Assembly: GCA_963682025.1 (NCBI GenBank)
Contig: OY821521.1
Coordinates: 117,025,604 to 117,089,603 of the forward strand
Direction: 5' to 3'
Length of the DNA: 64,000 nucleotides
Source of the DNA: Cordilura impudica
Taxonomy: Eukaryota > Arthropoda > Insecta > Diptera > Scathophagidae
How positions within the stretch are numbered: the stretch's first letter is position 1; every line of letters begins with the position of its first letter. Below are positions 33,727-44,042 of the stretch, piece by piece. The notes under the pieces are model-generated. The model saw nothing but the letters and a program-made list of their open reading frames with translations, did no database searches and was not told where the DNA came from. Position numbers and translations under genes: made by a program.

Positions 33727-34353
33727 GTGTCTTCTAACCAACAAACTTTGGACGACAAAACATCATCCGTTTCGCTGAATGATATTGCTGCAAAGCTAGA
33801 TGCTATGGAGGCTCGGTTGGATCATTTACCAACTAAAGTTTCAGAGGAGGTAGCACTGCATATCGAAGAAATAAGTAATAAGCTGGGAAAATGTATTGAA
33901 AAAGTTCATAAGTTAGAGGAATCAAGAAACTCAAAATTTCATATTTTAACGAAGGAGAATAATGTGCTTCGGCGACAGCTTAATAGATTTGATGTTATCA
34001 TTAGTGGATTGCCATCCAGCCTTACAACAGAGAGGCTTAACACCTTGGTGCTGAAAATTGGAGATCACTATGGATTAGATATCACATTGTCTGATATAAG
34101 TATGTGCAACTGGATTCATAATAAGAAGTCTCTATTTGTCAAGTTTAGTAGAGCAAAAATTAAAGATTCTTTAATGAAGAAATATTATGAAAAAAAAAAA
34201 GATCTGAAATTGTGTGAAATCTATGAGGAGGCTGCAGATTTGGAGTCAAGGGTGTTTATAAATAATAATTTGACTCCAACCGCATTAAAGTTACATTATA
34301 TTTGTCGTCGATTGCTGCGGGATAAGAAAATTAAAATGTATCGTGTGCTGAAC
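33727..34353 (+). pseudogene. LINE-ORF1 / FP25K-like protein, cut by an LTR
   Basis: The open frame starts at GTG 33727 where the context (AAAGTGTCTTCTAACC) suggests a lost ATG; the next ATG is at about 33805. A coiled coil (residues ~20-80: LDAMEARLDHL..LTKENNVLRRQLNR) is followed by an RRM-like part (DVIISGLPSSL, ISMCNWIHNKKSLFVKF) and the FP25K-type C-terminal motif (RVFINNNLTPTALKLHY). Coiled coil plus RRM plus this C-terminal domain is the layout of some LINE ORF1 proteins; the similarity to baculovirus FP25K does not imply a virus. At 34354 an LTR begins, so the last ~20 codons of the open frame are LTR sequence. Confidence 0.6.
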
Positions 34354-37300
34354 TGTGGTGAACGACTTCATGCGCAGCACTTTTTAATCTATAAAGCACA
34401 ACACCATCGCTACATATTATGAAAATGTCCATGATTTGTCTTGAATATACATATTTAAATTTTTATTTAAATTTTTTTTTTTTGCAAAAGGAAAATTTAG
34501 ACTGCTTTTCCTTATGGTTTACAATCTTATAAATTTTTCTATTATAACTGTTAGCAGTTAAATATCTATAATCATTATTTCAGTTTTATTAATTAGAAAC
34601 CAAATTTAATGGGTTAATTCCAAAAGGTAGTTGAATGCATATGTAAATGGTATATATATATTTATTTGCATCCAACAACATGTTTAAAAATATAACAAAC
34701 ATACCAGTGTTGTTGTTTAAACCTAGTGGTGACCATAAAATATTAAAATTCAATTAGTCGGTTAGGAAATTTTTTTTTTTAGATATTATAAATAAATCGT
34801 TTAAGCTTAACGGTTTTATAACAGTTTCCAAACTAAAACAAATATAGAAGATTGGTAATGCTATGTTGCCATTTACGCTTATCCGTGTGGCAATGCAAAA
34901 GATAACTGAGTACCGATTATCATTTCTGCTGTTCGGCTCTTCTCTCGGTTTTACATACTTAACAAGAGATTGTCGTACTTTTTTTTCTTTTCTGAATAAC
35001 CTCAGGTGGTACATACCCAAAATTTTATCGGGAAATCCAATCGTGTAATATTTATATAATCAGCATCAATAAACACAAGAGATTGTATACTCTTTGGAGG
35101 ACTATTGCTCGATGATTCGGCTATATACATTGTGAATGTGATGCCTTCATTACCAAGTGGAAGTCAAAAACAAAATTTACCCTAAGTTACATATCCCGTA
35201 AAGTTTCTCGGAATTCAGCTACATAACCTTAAAGGTTGTAATTTTATTCAAGATACCTACCTAACCTACAATCCAAAATTTGTATTGGTTATCCCAAAAA
35301 GTAACCATACTTTGCGTTAGCTGGGAATCCATTGTAAAACCCTCAACAATACGAACACTTGTTGGTCAGTATTCAACTACGACCAAAAGTGTTCTTTCGT
35401 ATATCCAACAACATCCTAAAGGTGCCTTAAAAATCCATAGAAGGAGAAGGCTGTAGAATAACCACAGTTTTATTTGAGTATAGGAATATACGAGAATAAA
35501 AACAAAAAGAAAAAAAAAAGCATTAAGCAGTTTAGTTTTTGTGTGATACTCAATCAAAGTGCAAGTTAAAAAATTTATGAGATTTCGGTAGATTTACGAC
35601 AATAATTTAAAATTAAATTTTATTGATATCGCGTACAATATATATTAAGAACCATTATTCAGTCGTGTAAACATTTTGGTCATTTGGACATCGTAAAAAA
35701 GCATTTATTTCAGTTTAGTTTCGTAATGTCTATGTCAGGGCCAGTGTTATAAATTTTTTTTTGAGTAACGAAATCATACAAAACCATAAATGAATCTATG
35801 GAAATAATAAAAGGATAAAAATCTTCAACTATATATAAGTCCCTAACCTAGTATCACAAATTCATAAATCTAACAAGTTAAATCTAAAACAAGGAACATT
35901 GGAAAGTAGAATAGTCAATATTACAATCCAATTAATAAAGAACTTAAGGAATAGTCAACAACTGAAAGTAAAGGTATATGCAAGAACTCACTATATCAAA
36001 CCATCTTCTTTCCTAGCATCATAACATTACCACTGATATCGAGGAGGCCTCATCGTTCATCATTAAGTTGGGTGAGTGAAACTGAACCTTACACACATAT
36101 TATAATTTCTTGCATATATTAAAATGAACAAATAGATTATCAATGAAGAAGTAGAGAAAATAAGATCAATGAATGGTGACGTCGTTAATAGTGTAAGCAT
36201 TTGGCTTTTGTTGTAATTGTTATTTAAGCTTTACGGTAATACTTTTAGTTCACTGATCACGATTCTGTTTCTTCTTGATACTTGTTTTGTTTCATTAATC
36301 CTAATTGTTTTTGTTTTCATTCATAAATAAGTCTCTAGATCTTTTTTTTTTAAACCGCGTTGTAAATCGTGACCGTGTAATGAAACGTTGCTCGGTTCGG
36401 TTTTTAAACTAACGTCAATTTTATATTTTATGTACAATTAAAGAAAAAAGCAATTTGGATTAATGTTCTTTTGGGACATTGAAAGACAAAAACCTTTTTA
36501 ACATGTTGCCACAAAGTTGTTCTATTTAAAAATTACCACTTCCTATCTTTCTAACTATTTCAGATATTTTACTATTTATTTTTATGTTAATTTTGTTCTT
36601 AACGGTGTTAAAATTAATTAAATAGTTTCATTAAAACAAAAGAAAAAAGAAAACAACAAATTGATTCCAAATGGAAACTTAATGATAATTAAGTTTTTTT
36701 TTTTTTTTTATTTTGCTACTCAAATTATTTCATTATTGCATATTTTAGTTAGGCATTAGTTTTTATATTTCGGTAAATATTTTTGTTTACTTCTAATTTA
36801 AGTAACATTGTTATGGGTTGAATAAATCACTGAATGAACAAATATGAATTACTAAATAACTTCGTTGTGTTTTCTATCATGGGCTGAAACGTTAGGTTAG
36901 TGTACTTTGTGGGATCCTAGAACATAATATATATATTGCCACTAGAATCATGGTAGGGTGGGTTACGAGGCAGCGGTTCCCAATAACATCAGGGACCCCA
37001 AATTTATTATAGGCAAACCTGATCCATAACATTTTTTTTTTTTTTTAATTTTTATTATCCATAGTCATATAGGGGCTTTGTTTTGCATATGACTATTCCG
37101 AACCACTAAGATTAGAGTATTATTTTTGTAGTAAATTTAGTTACTAAATAGGGAGTCTATATAAAAGACTTGTAATGATACCGAGGTTAGATAGGGAAGG
37201 TCACGAACCCCGCACCGACTGATCGCTAGTGATTATAAGGCTCCCGCAGACCTCTTTCTATCTCTCACTTAAAGGAGAATAAATTTGGAAGTAATTTTTT

Positions 37301-37379
37301 TTACTTTTAAATTAAAATCTTCATCAAAATATGGAACTCTTATTGAGTTTACATGGCACAATTATTTTTGTGCATTACA
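34354..37379 (+). repeat. 3.03-kb 5' LTR of the RING-Gag element
   Basis: The LTR starts TGTGGTGAACGA and ends GTGCATTACA, seven bases before a tRNA-Lys(CUU) primer site. The same sequence recurs inverted at 55996-58975 with a few percent change, and that copy also begins exactly at TGTGGTGAACGA, which fixes the LTR start. A TATA box lies at 37158. No significant ORF is seen inside. The size and primer match the Osvaldo/Ulysses group (inference). The LTR interrupts the FP-like frame. Confidence 0.85.
37158..37167 (+). promoter_or_regulatory. LTR TATA box
   Basis: TATATAAAAG lies 212 bases before the LTR end. It is kept unchanged in the inverted LTR copy at 56151-56160 and would place the transcription start near 37190. 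Confidence 0.55.
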
Positions 37380-37386
37380 GAGAAAA

Positions 37387-37406
37387 TGGCGCCCAACGTG
37401 GGGCTC
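37387..37406 (+). promoter_or_regulatory. primer-binding site, tRNA-Lys(CUU), 20 bases
   Basis: TGGCGCCCAACGTGGGGCTC is a perfect 20-base complement to the 3' end of tRNA-Lys(CUU). The left-end element (3106) shares the first 18 bases. Confidence 0.9.
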
Positions 37407-37985
37407 GAAAATGTCCCAGAACAATGATCACTTTCGGCTCTGAACTTTTGTAGTAAATTTGTAGATTTCTTTACAAGCGTAGTATACAATGATTGTATTG
37501 TCGAAATCTTTTGCTGTGAACAAATATGAACGTTTTTCTGGATTTTTAAATACTTGAGGATTATAAGTTCGAGTAATTTAACCAAAAAACCTCTTCATGT
37601 TCCTTTCATAGGATTAGAGATCGAAAGTATAAGTTATTTTGTACTATAGCAGTTTTTGTTAAAACTTAGAGTTCATCATTCAGTTTCAGTGACTTAGTTA
37701 TCAGCAGCTATTAGTTTTGTGGAATATGTTATCTTGCTGAGTGTAATTTAACATCCTTTAACTAATAGAGATGTAGTTTTTAGTAAAAACCTTATACGTG
37801 TTGGTTGCTACGAAACTAAAGGGAATTTATAATTTTTTTTTTTCAATATATTCCATAGACCTGCTTAGAATCCTTGTATGGATCATAAATTTTTGCCTAT
37901 ATATTTTTTTTAACTCTAACGTCAGAAAAACCATGTTAGAAAACATTCGTAATGAATTATCTTTTTCTTTTAGTTATAATTGATA
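37407..37985 (+). other. leader of the RING-Gag element, first part
   Basis: Untranslated AT-rich leader between the primer site and the Helitron insertion. The leader resumes at 54457 and reaches the gag start about 160 bases later. No gene is seen. Confidence 0.5.
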
Positions 37986-38357
37986 TCTATACTAATATAA
38001 TAAAGAGGTAATGTGTGTTTGTTTGTTTGTTTGTAGGGGGTAATCTCCGTAACTAGCCGTCTGATCTTCCTGAAATTTTCACAGAGTCTTACTGCGGATA
38101 TGGGAAGTGCTATAGGCTATAATTTTTTTTATATTTTTAGTGGGCGTGGCACCTCCCACACAAAGTAAATTTTTAATATCATATACATATATTGAGTATT
38201 ATGATAAGGAGCGCTTTGCAAATTTGTGTGAGGTCACCTATTGTTAATATTAGTAGCCACGCCGGAAATGGGCCGGATCGGAGAAATGGGCGTGGTACCT
38301 CCCATACAAGTAATAATTCAATGTTATATATCTCGAGTACTATGATAGAGAGAGTTT
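37986..38357 (+). mobile_element. Helitron-like repeat, 5' part
   Basis: It starts TCTATACTAATATAATAAAGAGG and holds units with GGGCGTGG(C/T)ACCTCCCA..CAAGTA..ATATCTCGAGTACTATGATAGAGAGAG at a period near 150 bases. It is broken at 38358 by the gypsy-like element and resumes at 52976. The start and the 'GCGAAGCAC...CTAGTATA' end of the sister copy at 54456 are the wording of fly Helitron-like elements. Confidence 0.65.
38354..38357. repeat. 4-bp target duplication GTTT (left)
   Basis: GTTT precedes the LTR start TGTAACGACACG. The same GTTT follows the other LTR end ...CTCGTCACA at 52972-52975. This proves that 38358-52971 is one insertion. Confidence 0.8.
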
Positions 38358-39756
38358 TGTAACGACACGTTTTCCGCACTATGCTGGGGCAACCTCAGCG
38401 TGCCCAGGGTTCGTTACCTTTATTTATTTTCGACTAAAATAAGAATAAAAAAATCACAACACTTCGTTTCCAACGACTTTATAAACCGCACTTTATTTAT
38501 ACACAAACTATGCACCGAGTCTGATACTACTGGGACTTGTTAGCCGACGTCGTGAGTCTGGGTTGATGTCAATGTATGACCGTCACCTATTCCTGTCGAA
38601 CTGATGGTGGCGTTACACTCTGTCAGTTCAGGGTGAGCTCAGGTCGTTATACTATAACAGGGGGTAGAGATCACCTGGTTGATGTTGGTATAACAATCTT
38701 TCAACCGGTGATGGCCCCGTTGTATGACAGTATGTCTGGTCTAATCAGAGAAGGAAACCCTAAACCACCGATTGATCCAGCTGTTACTGTGTGATAACGA
38801 CGCTCTCCGTCAGACTCTCACAAAGGGATAGAGATCACCGGGTTGATGTTGATAGAACAATCTTTCAACCGGTGATGGCCCCGTGGTATGACAGTAGTCT
38901 GGTCTAATCGGGGAAGGAAACACTAAACCACCGATTGATCCAGTCGTTACTGCGAGTCAATCCCGTCCGTTTGTCGGGTTCAAGTTAAGGCTAGAGATCA
39001 CCTGGTTGATGTTGGTATAACAATCTTTCAACCAGTGATTGTCCCAGTTGGTTGCCAGTAAGTTCGATCTAATCGGCGAAGGAAACCCTATGACACCGAT
39101 TGATCCAATGGTTACTGGGGTCAGTGTAGCCTAAGTCGTTATTCTGGGTATAGCCCACTGGAGTGATGTTGGTATAACAATCTTTCACTCTAAGTGACTG
39201 CACTCAGGTCTTCAGGTGGTTGTATTCTACTGATGATGGAAACCCAATATGTCAGTAGACTACGACCTTACCTTCTGGCCGTCCACTGGCTAATTAATTT
39301 TTCTGTTTACTGCATCGCCTTGTATACTGTTCGGCTACAGTAAATAAAGCTTTCAACATCGCGTGGTGGATATTAACAGTGTGTAAACTGTTAACATTAC
39401 TGAAGCTTTTCTCTTTACATTATCTTAATTAACTTAACATCATTAATGTATAATGCACTAGCTTTAAGCTCTTATGTTACATCAATAATATTGTAATTCA
39501 TTTAATTCTAAATCATCTTCATATAATATAATGCTATGTCTATAATAACATAAAAGGTCATTTAATTCGAGTTGCCTTTATCCCAACAAGATTTGTATAA
39601 TACTGTGTGTATACTAACATAAATTTCTTTAATTCATTTTCTTTTTTTAGTTAACATGAGAACTTAGTATAATAAAATAATAAAAAAAATATAAATAATA
39701 TAAACGGCTGACTTCTTGTGTGGTAAAAACAAGCTAAGCGCCTTTTACTCGTCACA
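38358..39756 (-). repeat. 3' LTR of the RT-less element
   Basis: On minus it runs TGTGACGAGTAAAAGG...GTGTCGTTACA and directly follows the purine tract at 39770-39760. Its partner is 44043-44630 plus 52153-52971. Confidence 0.9.
38664..39290 (-). repeat. four tandem ~165-bp units with paired hairpins in the LTR
   Basis: Units begin at about 38665, 38830, 38993 and 39150. Hairpin A arms are 38671-38682/38701-38711, 38835-38846/38865-38875, 38998-39009/39028-39038 and 39156-39166/39185-39196, with the loop TGTTG(G/A)TA(T/G)AACAATCTT nearly constant. Hairpin B is clearest in unit 3 (39066-39076/39096-39105) and unit 4 (39226-39233/39252-39259, perfect TCTACTGA/TCAGTAGA), with GGAAAC in every loop. 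In unit 4 the arms changed together. The right LTR has the same units at 44343-44630 and 52198-52480. Confidence 0.8.
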
Positions 39757-39759
39757 CGA

Positions 39760-39770
39760 CCCCTCCTCTT
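39760..39770 (-). promoter_or_regulatory. polypurine tract
   Basis: Minus AAGAGGAGGGG lies three bases before the 3' LTR start TGTGACGAG and would prime plus-strand DNA synthesis. It overlaps the ORF3 stop codon. Confidence 0.75.
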
Positions 39771-40476
39771 AATCGAGTATGGACCTTACCCGATAGGTGC
39801 CATTGCGGGCTATCTGGATACGATAGGTGACGCCATCGATAGTTCGTTTAAATCGTTGGATGCAGAACGGCTTGGTTTGGATCGCTTCTTCGATCACACG
39901 CTGAACTTGGTCGGGTACCCCTGTGGCCTTGGTTGGTGGTGTTGACTTACCACTAGAATTGGTTTCGTCAACTCGGTGGCTAGAGGTGGTACTACTGACG
40001 TCAGATGAGGCCGTAGAGGATGATGATGAAGATGATGACGAGGAGGATGATGGGGATGAAGAAGCTGATGAAGATGACGTGGAAGATGGGGATGACGGTG
40101 ACAAACGCCTGGTAGATTTGGGCGTGGTGTCGTCAAGACCGGTTTCTCTATGGGTAGGTTCGAGTGTAGTATTATCAAGACGTGTTTGAGCCCAGTGGGT
40201 GGTGAAAGTTGGTGATCCCCAAGCTGTCGACTGTTGCATCAGCTGACCGGGATGGCTGTGGTGGCGTGGTCAGCCTGTAAAATGTGGCTTCACCTGGTGT
40301 GAAGACTGGTGGTGGACCAGGGGTAGCTGGTCGTCTACGACGGTGACACTGTTGTCTGTTTTTGCTGGTGCTAGGCATCGGGTCAGGATCTACATACATG
40401 GTCCGGCGCCTCTTAGTTTGTTCTCGTTCGAGGTTGGCCCGGAACCGTTCCTGGCTCGTTCGAACTTGTCAGCCAT
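39769..40476 (-). pseudogene. ORF3: Ser/Pro-rich accessory protein, frameshifted
   Basis: The minus-strand ATG at 40476 (MADKFERARN) starts a basic, Arg-rich lead. Frame changes near 40460-40440 and 40250 split it into a Pro-rich middle (TPGPPPVFTPGEATFYRLT) and a last part (40239-39769). The last part has a run of about 25 Ser encoded by a TCATC/ATG-type repeat (40010-40085) and a compact ending (FCIQRFKRTIDGVTYRIQIARNGTYRVR). It occupies the env position but has no signal peptide or membrane segment. The role is unknown; the ordered C-terminal end suggests a domain. The frames on the opposite strand (acidic Asp/Glu runs) are shadows. Confidence 0.5.
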
Positions 40477-40573
40477 GTGTTTTGTTTGTTTACGCTCGGT
40501 GTTGAAGGAACTAGTGAGAAAAGTAAACAGAGAAGATCAATGGTATTAGTGAGGGAAATGAAATAAATTATTC

Positions 40574-43444
40574 TTATATCCCTGACTGTGGGTGGTAATC
40601 TTTCAAGTCTCCTATGTGAGCAGTCCGGGTGTCCCTTGTGTCGGTGCCCTGTAGTTTGACTATTACGGGTGATATAAATTCAATGACGGCATAAGGCCCA
40701 TCAAATTTGGGAGCAAGTTTTGCCGTTAATTTATCATGTGCTTTCGAAAGTGGGTGTTGTCGCACCAGCACTTTGTCGCCTACATTTGGTGTCCAGACTC
40801 GTCTTCGAAGATTGTAATGACGTTTCTGGTCCTGACTAGCTTTGCTGAGGTTCGCCTTCACGATCTTGAAGACTTCTTGAAGAGCGTGGGCCCGTTCGGT
40901 TGGGCTAGGATTATGTGCTCCGGTTCCGATGGTGACCTCGTCGTACAGTGCCTTGGGTAAGTGAGGTTCTCGGCCCTGTGTAAGGTATGCCGGGGAATAT
41001 CCTGTGGATTCAGCTGAACTAGTATTTATTGCCAGCATAATTTCGGGTATGAATTCATCCCACGTGTTATGGCTATGGCTGGAGAACTGTGCAATTATGG
41101 TTTTTATTGTACGGTTGGCCCTCTCAGTTGGATTCTCTTGGGGGGTATAGGGTGCGGTGAACTGTTGTTCGGTGCCAATCTCCTTAAGATACCGCCGGAA
41201 AATCCGTGACGTGAATTGTACGCCATTGTCAGTGATGATCATCTTAGGTACCCCATATCGACTGACGATACGCTCGCGAAAGCTTTTAGTTAGGCTGATG
41301 GCCGTAGCTTTACGCAGGGGTATTAGTTCACACCATTTGGAGAATCTATCAAATAAAACCAGCAACATTGTATTTCCATGCTTCGATCGGGGAAGTGGTC
41401 CTACAAAGTCTGCGCATATAGTGGCCCATGGTTCTTCTGGTACTCGACTTAACATTTCACCAGCGGGCCGTCGTTGCGAAACCTTATGACGTTGACATGA
41501 TTGGCATCGACGGATATATTGGGCAATATTCCGAAACATGCCTGGCCAATAGTACCGGCTCGCGATTCGGTGCATGGTTTTCCGTGTCCCGAGGTGTCCC
41601 GCCGTAACGTCATCATGGTTTTCTTTTAATACTCTTGGTCTGAGTTCGCTAGCCACACATAGTTTCCATGGTGTCCCATCTTCATCGTTCGGGTGACGAG
41701 GGAAGTGTCGATACAACTGTTGTCCGACGATTGCGTAGTCCGCATACTTACTGGGGTGTTCTTGTACTTCTCGCATTCGTTGCGTGAGCCAAGCGCATTT
41801 GCTGGGTGTTGCTGCTATGTGGGAAGGACCGTTGCCATATTGGAGCTTGGGTAACTCGGTTTCTGGGAACTGCTTGATGAGTTGCTGGTCATCAGGTCCG
41901 TGTTCCGAGATGAGGGTAGGTTCCTCTGTGGTTGTAGTCTCAATTGGTGACTCGTGGTTGTGTGTTATCGTGATATTTGGTGGTATGGTTGCCTGTATCC
42001 TACCACAGGGTTCGGTTGGTGTCGCTACGTGCGTGCACTTGACTGTCAGGCCCGCGCAATTTAGTGTAGTGTGGAATTTCCGTAGGAAATCCAGTCCCAA
42101 GATAATATCTTCATTAAAGTCCGGCATGATGAGGAAAGTACAAGTACTGGTCCGGTGGCCGAGGGTAACGGTATAATCGACCGCGGCTGTGATGAGCTTC
42201 CTCGAGCCGTCGGCTAAGACGATATTTAAACCATCCGTGAGTGTGATGGGGCATTTGCCTAAAGATTTGACGAATTCGTTGTTGATAAAATTTCGAGAGG
42301 CCCCTGTATCGATAGTAGCTGTGACCAGGCGCTTTTCAATTAAAACCGTGGCCGTGATACGGGTCTCTTCGCACTTCAAGTTGGTGGGATTTATTGAGGG
42401 TTGGTTTTTTGGTAAGTCGTCCGCCCTCAGTCGTGGCGACCTACACTGTCGTTTCCCGACTTTTGGTTTACGTGAGCTTTTATTCTGGGTGGTGTTTTGG
42501 CAAACGACACAGCGTAGTGTTTCTCGATTCGGTGGACCTCGGGGAGAATTATGCTTTGATACTCCGTTGGTTGTTCGTGGAGACTCCACCGGTGTGCTGG
42601 GCGTGTTTCGGGGTATGCTCTCTAGGTCATTGGCTAATGACGTCAATTCCTGTAAGGTAGTGAAGTCTTTTCGCCTGATATACCATTGGTAATCCGGGTG
42701 TGCGTTCCGGAAAATACGTGTCAGTTTTTCGGCCTCCGTAAGTTTAGAGTGGCGCATCAGGTTTTGTAGAACGAGAACATAGTCCTTGAATGATTCACGT
42801 TGCCGCTGTGTGCGCTTTCGTATTTCGTCATCCAATCTCTCAAAATAGCGCGGTGGGAGGAAGAATTCCAAGAAATCGGCTTTAAACGCATGCCAGGTCG
42901 GCCAATGTTGGTTGTTGTTCCGGTACCAGATGCTGGCCTTGTCACGGAAAAACTCGGGCATTGTCTTGGGTACTCGGTCTAGTGGAATACCGTACATATC
43001 GGCGAGCTCTTCTACCCGTTCGACAAAACCGAGCGGGTCTTGATCACCGTTATATTTCACGCTCCATTTACGTATCTGATCGATGACCGCTGTGGTAGAT
43101 ATGGGGGAAATTTGTGCGACGCTGTTTGGTGCATTCCAACTAGCCTCGTCTTTGACGGGTGAGGGACACTGCCGGTTTTCCCTTCTGTCCGGTGTGGTTA
43201 GCACCTCGTTATTATGCCTAGTTGTCGTAGGTACGGTGAGAGTTGAGGGCTTGGCGGGCTGTTCATATTTGGATTGTAGTTCTAACAGCCGTTGCTTTCG
43301 CGTCTCATCGTGGTCGTCAGCGATAAATTTTGCCAGCCGCTTGCGGAGTTCCTCCACGTTGCCGGCGGGGTCCAAATTAAATTCTGCTGCGCAGGCAAGC
43401 AGTTCCTCCCGTTTGAGCGAATAAGCCCACGTCGTTCTCAACAT
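40574..43444 (-). CDS. Gag-protease-integrase polyprotein without RT/RNase H
   Basis: This is an uninterrupted 956-residue ORF. Residues ~8-45 are a SAP-like helix pair (KREELLACAAEFNLDPAG). Gag capsid lies at ~118-290 (VKYNGDQDPLGFVERVEELAD, MPEFFRDKASIWYRNN, FFLPPRYFERLDDEIRKR). A damaged zinc knuckle (CVVC.., His lost) is near 312. Protease with TIDTGASRNFI is at ~375 and ILGLDFLRKFH at ~447. A linker (about 490-560) then passes straight into the integrase HHCC finger (ENHDDVTAGHLG..CQSC, ~605-650), and the core has CADFVGP, ITDNGVQF and NPTERANRT (Asp ~679, Asp ~737, Glu ~772; 34 residues between the last two). The C-terminus (GDKVLVRQHPLSK..FDGPYAVIEFI) is complete. All ~450 residues of RT and RNase H are missing in frame. 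Proteins expected: capsid, protease, integrase. Confidence 0.9.
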   Translation of the reverse strand: MLRTTWAYSLKREELLACAAEFNLDPAGNVEELRKRLAKFIADDHDETRKQRLLELQSKYEQPAKPSTLTVPTTTRHNNEVLTTPDRRENRQCPSPVKDEASWNAPNSVAQISPISTTAVIDQIRKWSVKYNGDQDPLGFVERVEELADMYGIPLDRVPKTMPEFFRDKASIWYRNNNQHWPTWHAFKADFLEFFLPPRYFERLDDEIRKRTQRQRESFKDYVLVLQNLMRHSKLTEAEKLTRIFRNAHPDYQWYIRRKDFTTLQELTSLANDLESIPRNTPSTPVESPRTTNGVSKHNSPRGPPNRETLRCVVCQNTTQNKSSRKPKVGKRQCRSPRLRADDLPKNQPSINPTNLKCEETRITATVLIEKRLVTATIDTGASRNFINNEFVKSLGKCPITLTDGLNIVLADGSRKLITAAVDYTVTLGHRTSTCTFLIMPDFNEDIILGLDFLRKFHTTLNCAGLTVKCTHVATPTEPCGRIQATIPPNITITHNHESPIETTTTEEPTLISEHGPDDQQLIKQFPETELPKLQYGNGPSHIAATPSKCAWLTQRMREVQEHPSKYADYAIVGQQLYRHFPRHPNDEDGTPWKLCVASELRPRVLKENHDDVTAGHLGTRKTMHRIASRYYWPGMFRNIAQYIRRCQSCQRHKVSQRRPAGEMLSRVPEEPWATICADFVGPLPRSKHGNTMLLVLFDRFSKWCELIPLRKATAISLTKSFRERIVSRYGVPKMIITDNGVQFTSRIFRRYLKEIGTEQQFTAPYTPQENPTERANRTIKTIIAQFSSHSHNTWDEFIPEIMLAINTSSAESTGYSPAYLTQGREPHLPKALYDEVTIGTGAHNPSPTERAHALQEVFKIVKANLSKASQDQKRHYNLRRRVWTPNVGDKVLVRQHPLSKAHDKLTAKLAPKFDGPYAVIEFISPVIVKLQGTDTRDTRTAHIGDLKDYHPQSGI

Positions 43445-44022
43445 GATGTTGCACTTTATTTGGGTTTCTATATTAAAATATTGACATTTTAGCTTACCTC
43501 TGTGTGCGGCTTGCTAAATGGATATTTAGGGTTATCGCTGGTCTTCACCTTTTGTTGTTCTTCTTTTCGGTTTAGTATTTACTTGAAATTGGTTCCTTTC
43601 TTTAGGATTTCCTTTAAGTTGTAGGTTTTTCCTATGTTTTTTTTTTTTTTTGTCACTCAAAAATGTCGCGTTACCAACATTGTCGTTGGATCACTACGTA
43701 ATTAGGGTTACCGAGATGTGCTCTTCATTTAAAATAATATGTTTAATTGATCGTTGATCGTATAGTATATTTGTTCTATTATTGGTATTTTTTTTTATGT
43801 GATTGCTTTTTTTTTATGTGATTGCTTTTTTTTTTTTGTTTTTTTTTTTTTTTTTTGATGTGTTTTGAGGTGTGATTATATAGTTTACATTTGAAATTAG
43901 TCACCAAACTTTTCACTTTTTGATTGTTCGCGCACAATTATGTATGTTAATTTTATTTATCACACTTGTTGTCTCTTGGATATTATTCTTAATTTATTTT
44001 CGTCGTGGACAGTTTTTCCGAC
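43445..44022 (-). other. 5' leader of the RT-less element
   Basis: Non-coding leader between the primer site and the gag ATG, with long T runs on plus (43801-43857). A 16-base word (TTTTTTATGTGATTGC) is repeated at about 43790-43825. Confidence 0.5.
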
Positions 44023-44023
44023 C

Positions 44024-44041
44024 GTCCCTGCTCGGGCGCCA
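44024..44041 (-). promoter_or_regulatory. primer-binding site, tRNA-Lys(UUU)-like
   Basis: Minus TGGCGCCCGAGCAGGGAC differs at one base from the complement of tRNA-Lys(UUU). It is separated from the LTR by one base. Confidence 0.85.
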
Positions 44042-44042
44042 T

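Noticed and set aside
38576..38794. 72-codon ORF found identically at 44261-44479
   Set aside because: Lies in the LTR hairpin repeats; the duplicate is the other LTR, and the reading is antisense to the element.
39226..39260. Hammerhead-ribozyme-like CTGATGA...GAAA in LTR unit 4
   Set aside because: There is no room for stem II between the two core boxes, the other units lack the core, and it is on the strand opposite to the element's RNA.
39923..40189. Acidic Asp/Glu-rich plus-strand ORF
   Set aside because: It is the antisense reading of the Ser-rich repeat of ORF3.
42189..42692. 167-codon plus-strand ORF
   Set aside because: Shadow of the minus-strand Gag-PR-IN frame; no motif and composition follows the antisense gene.
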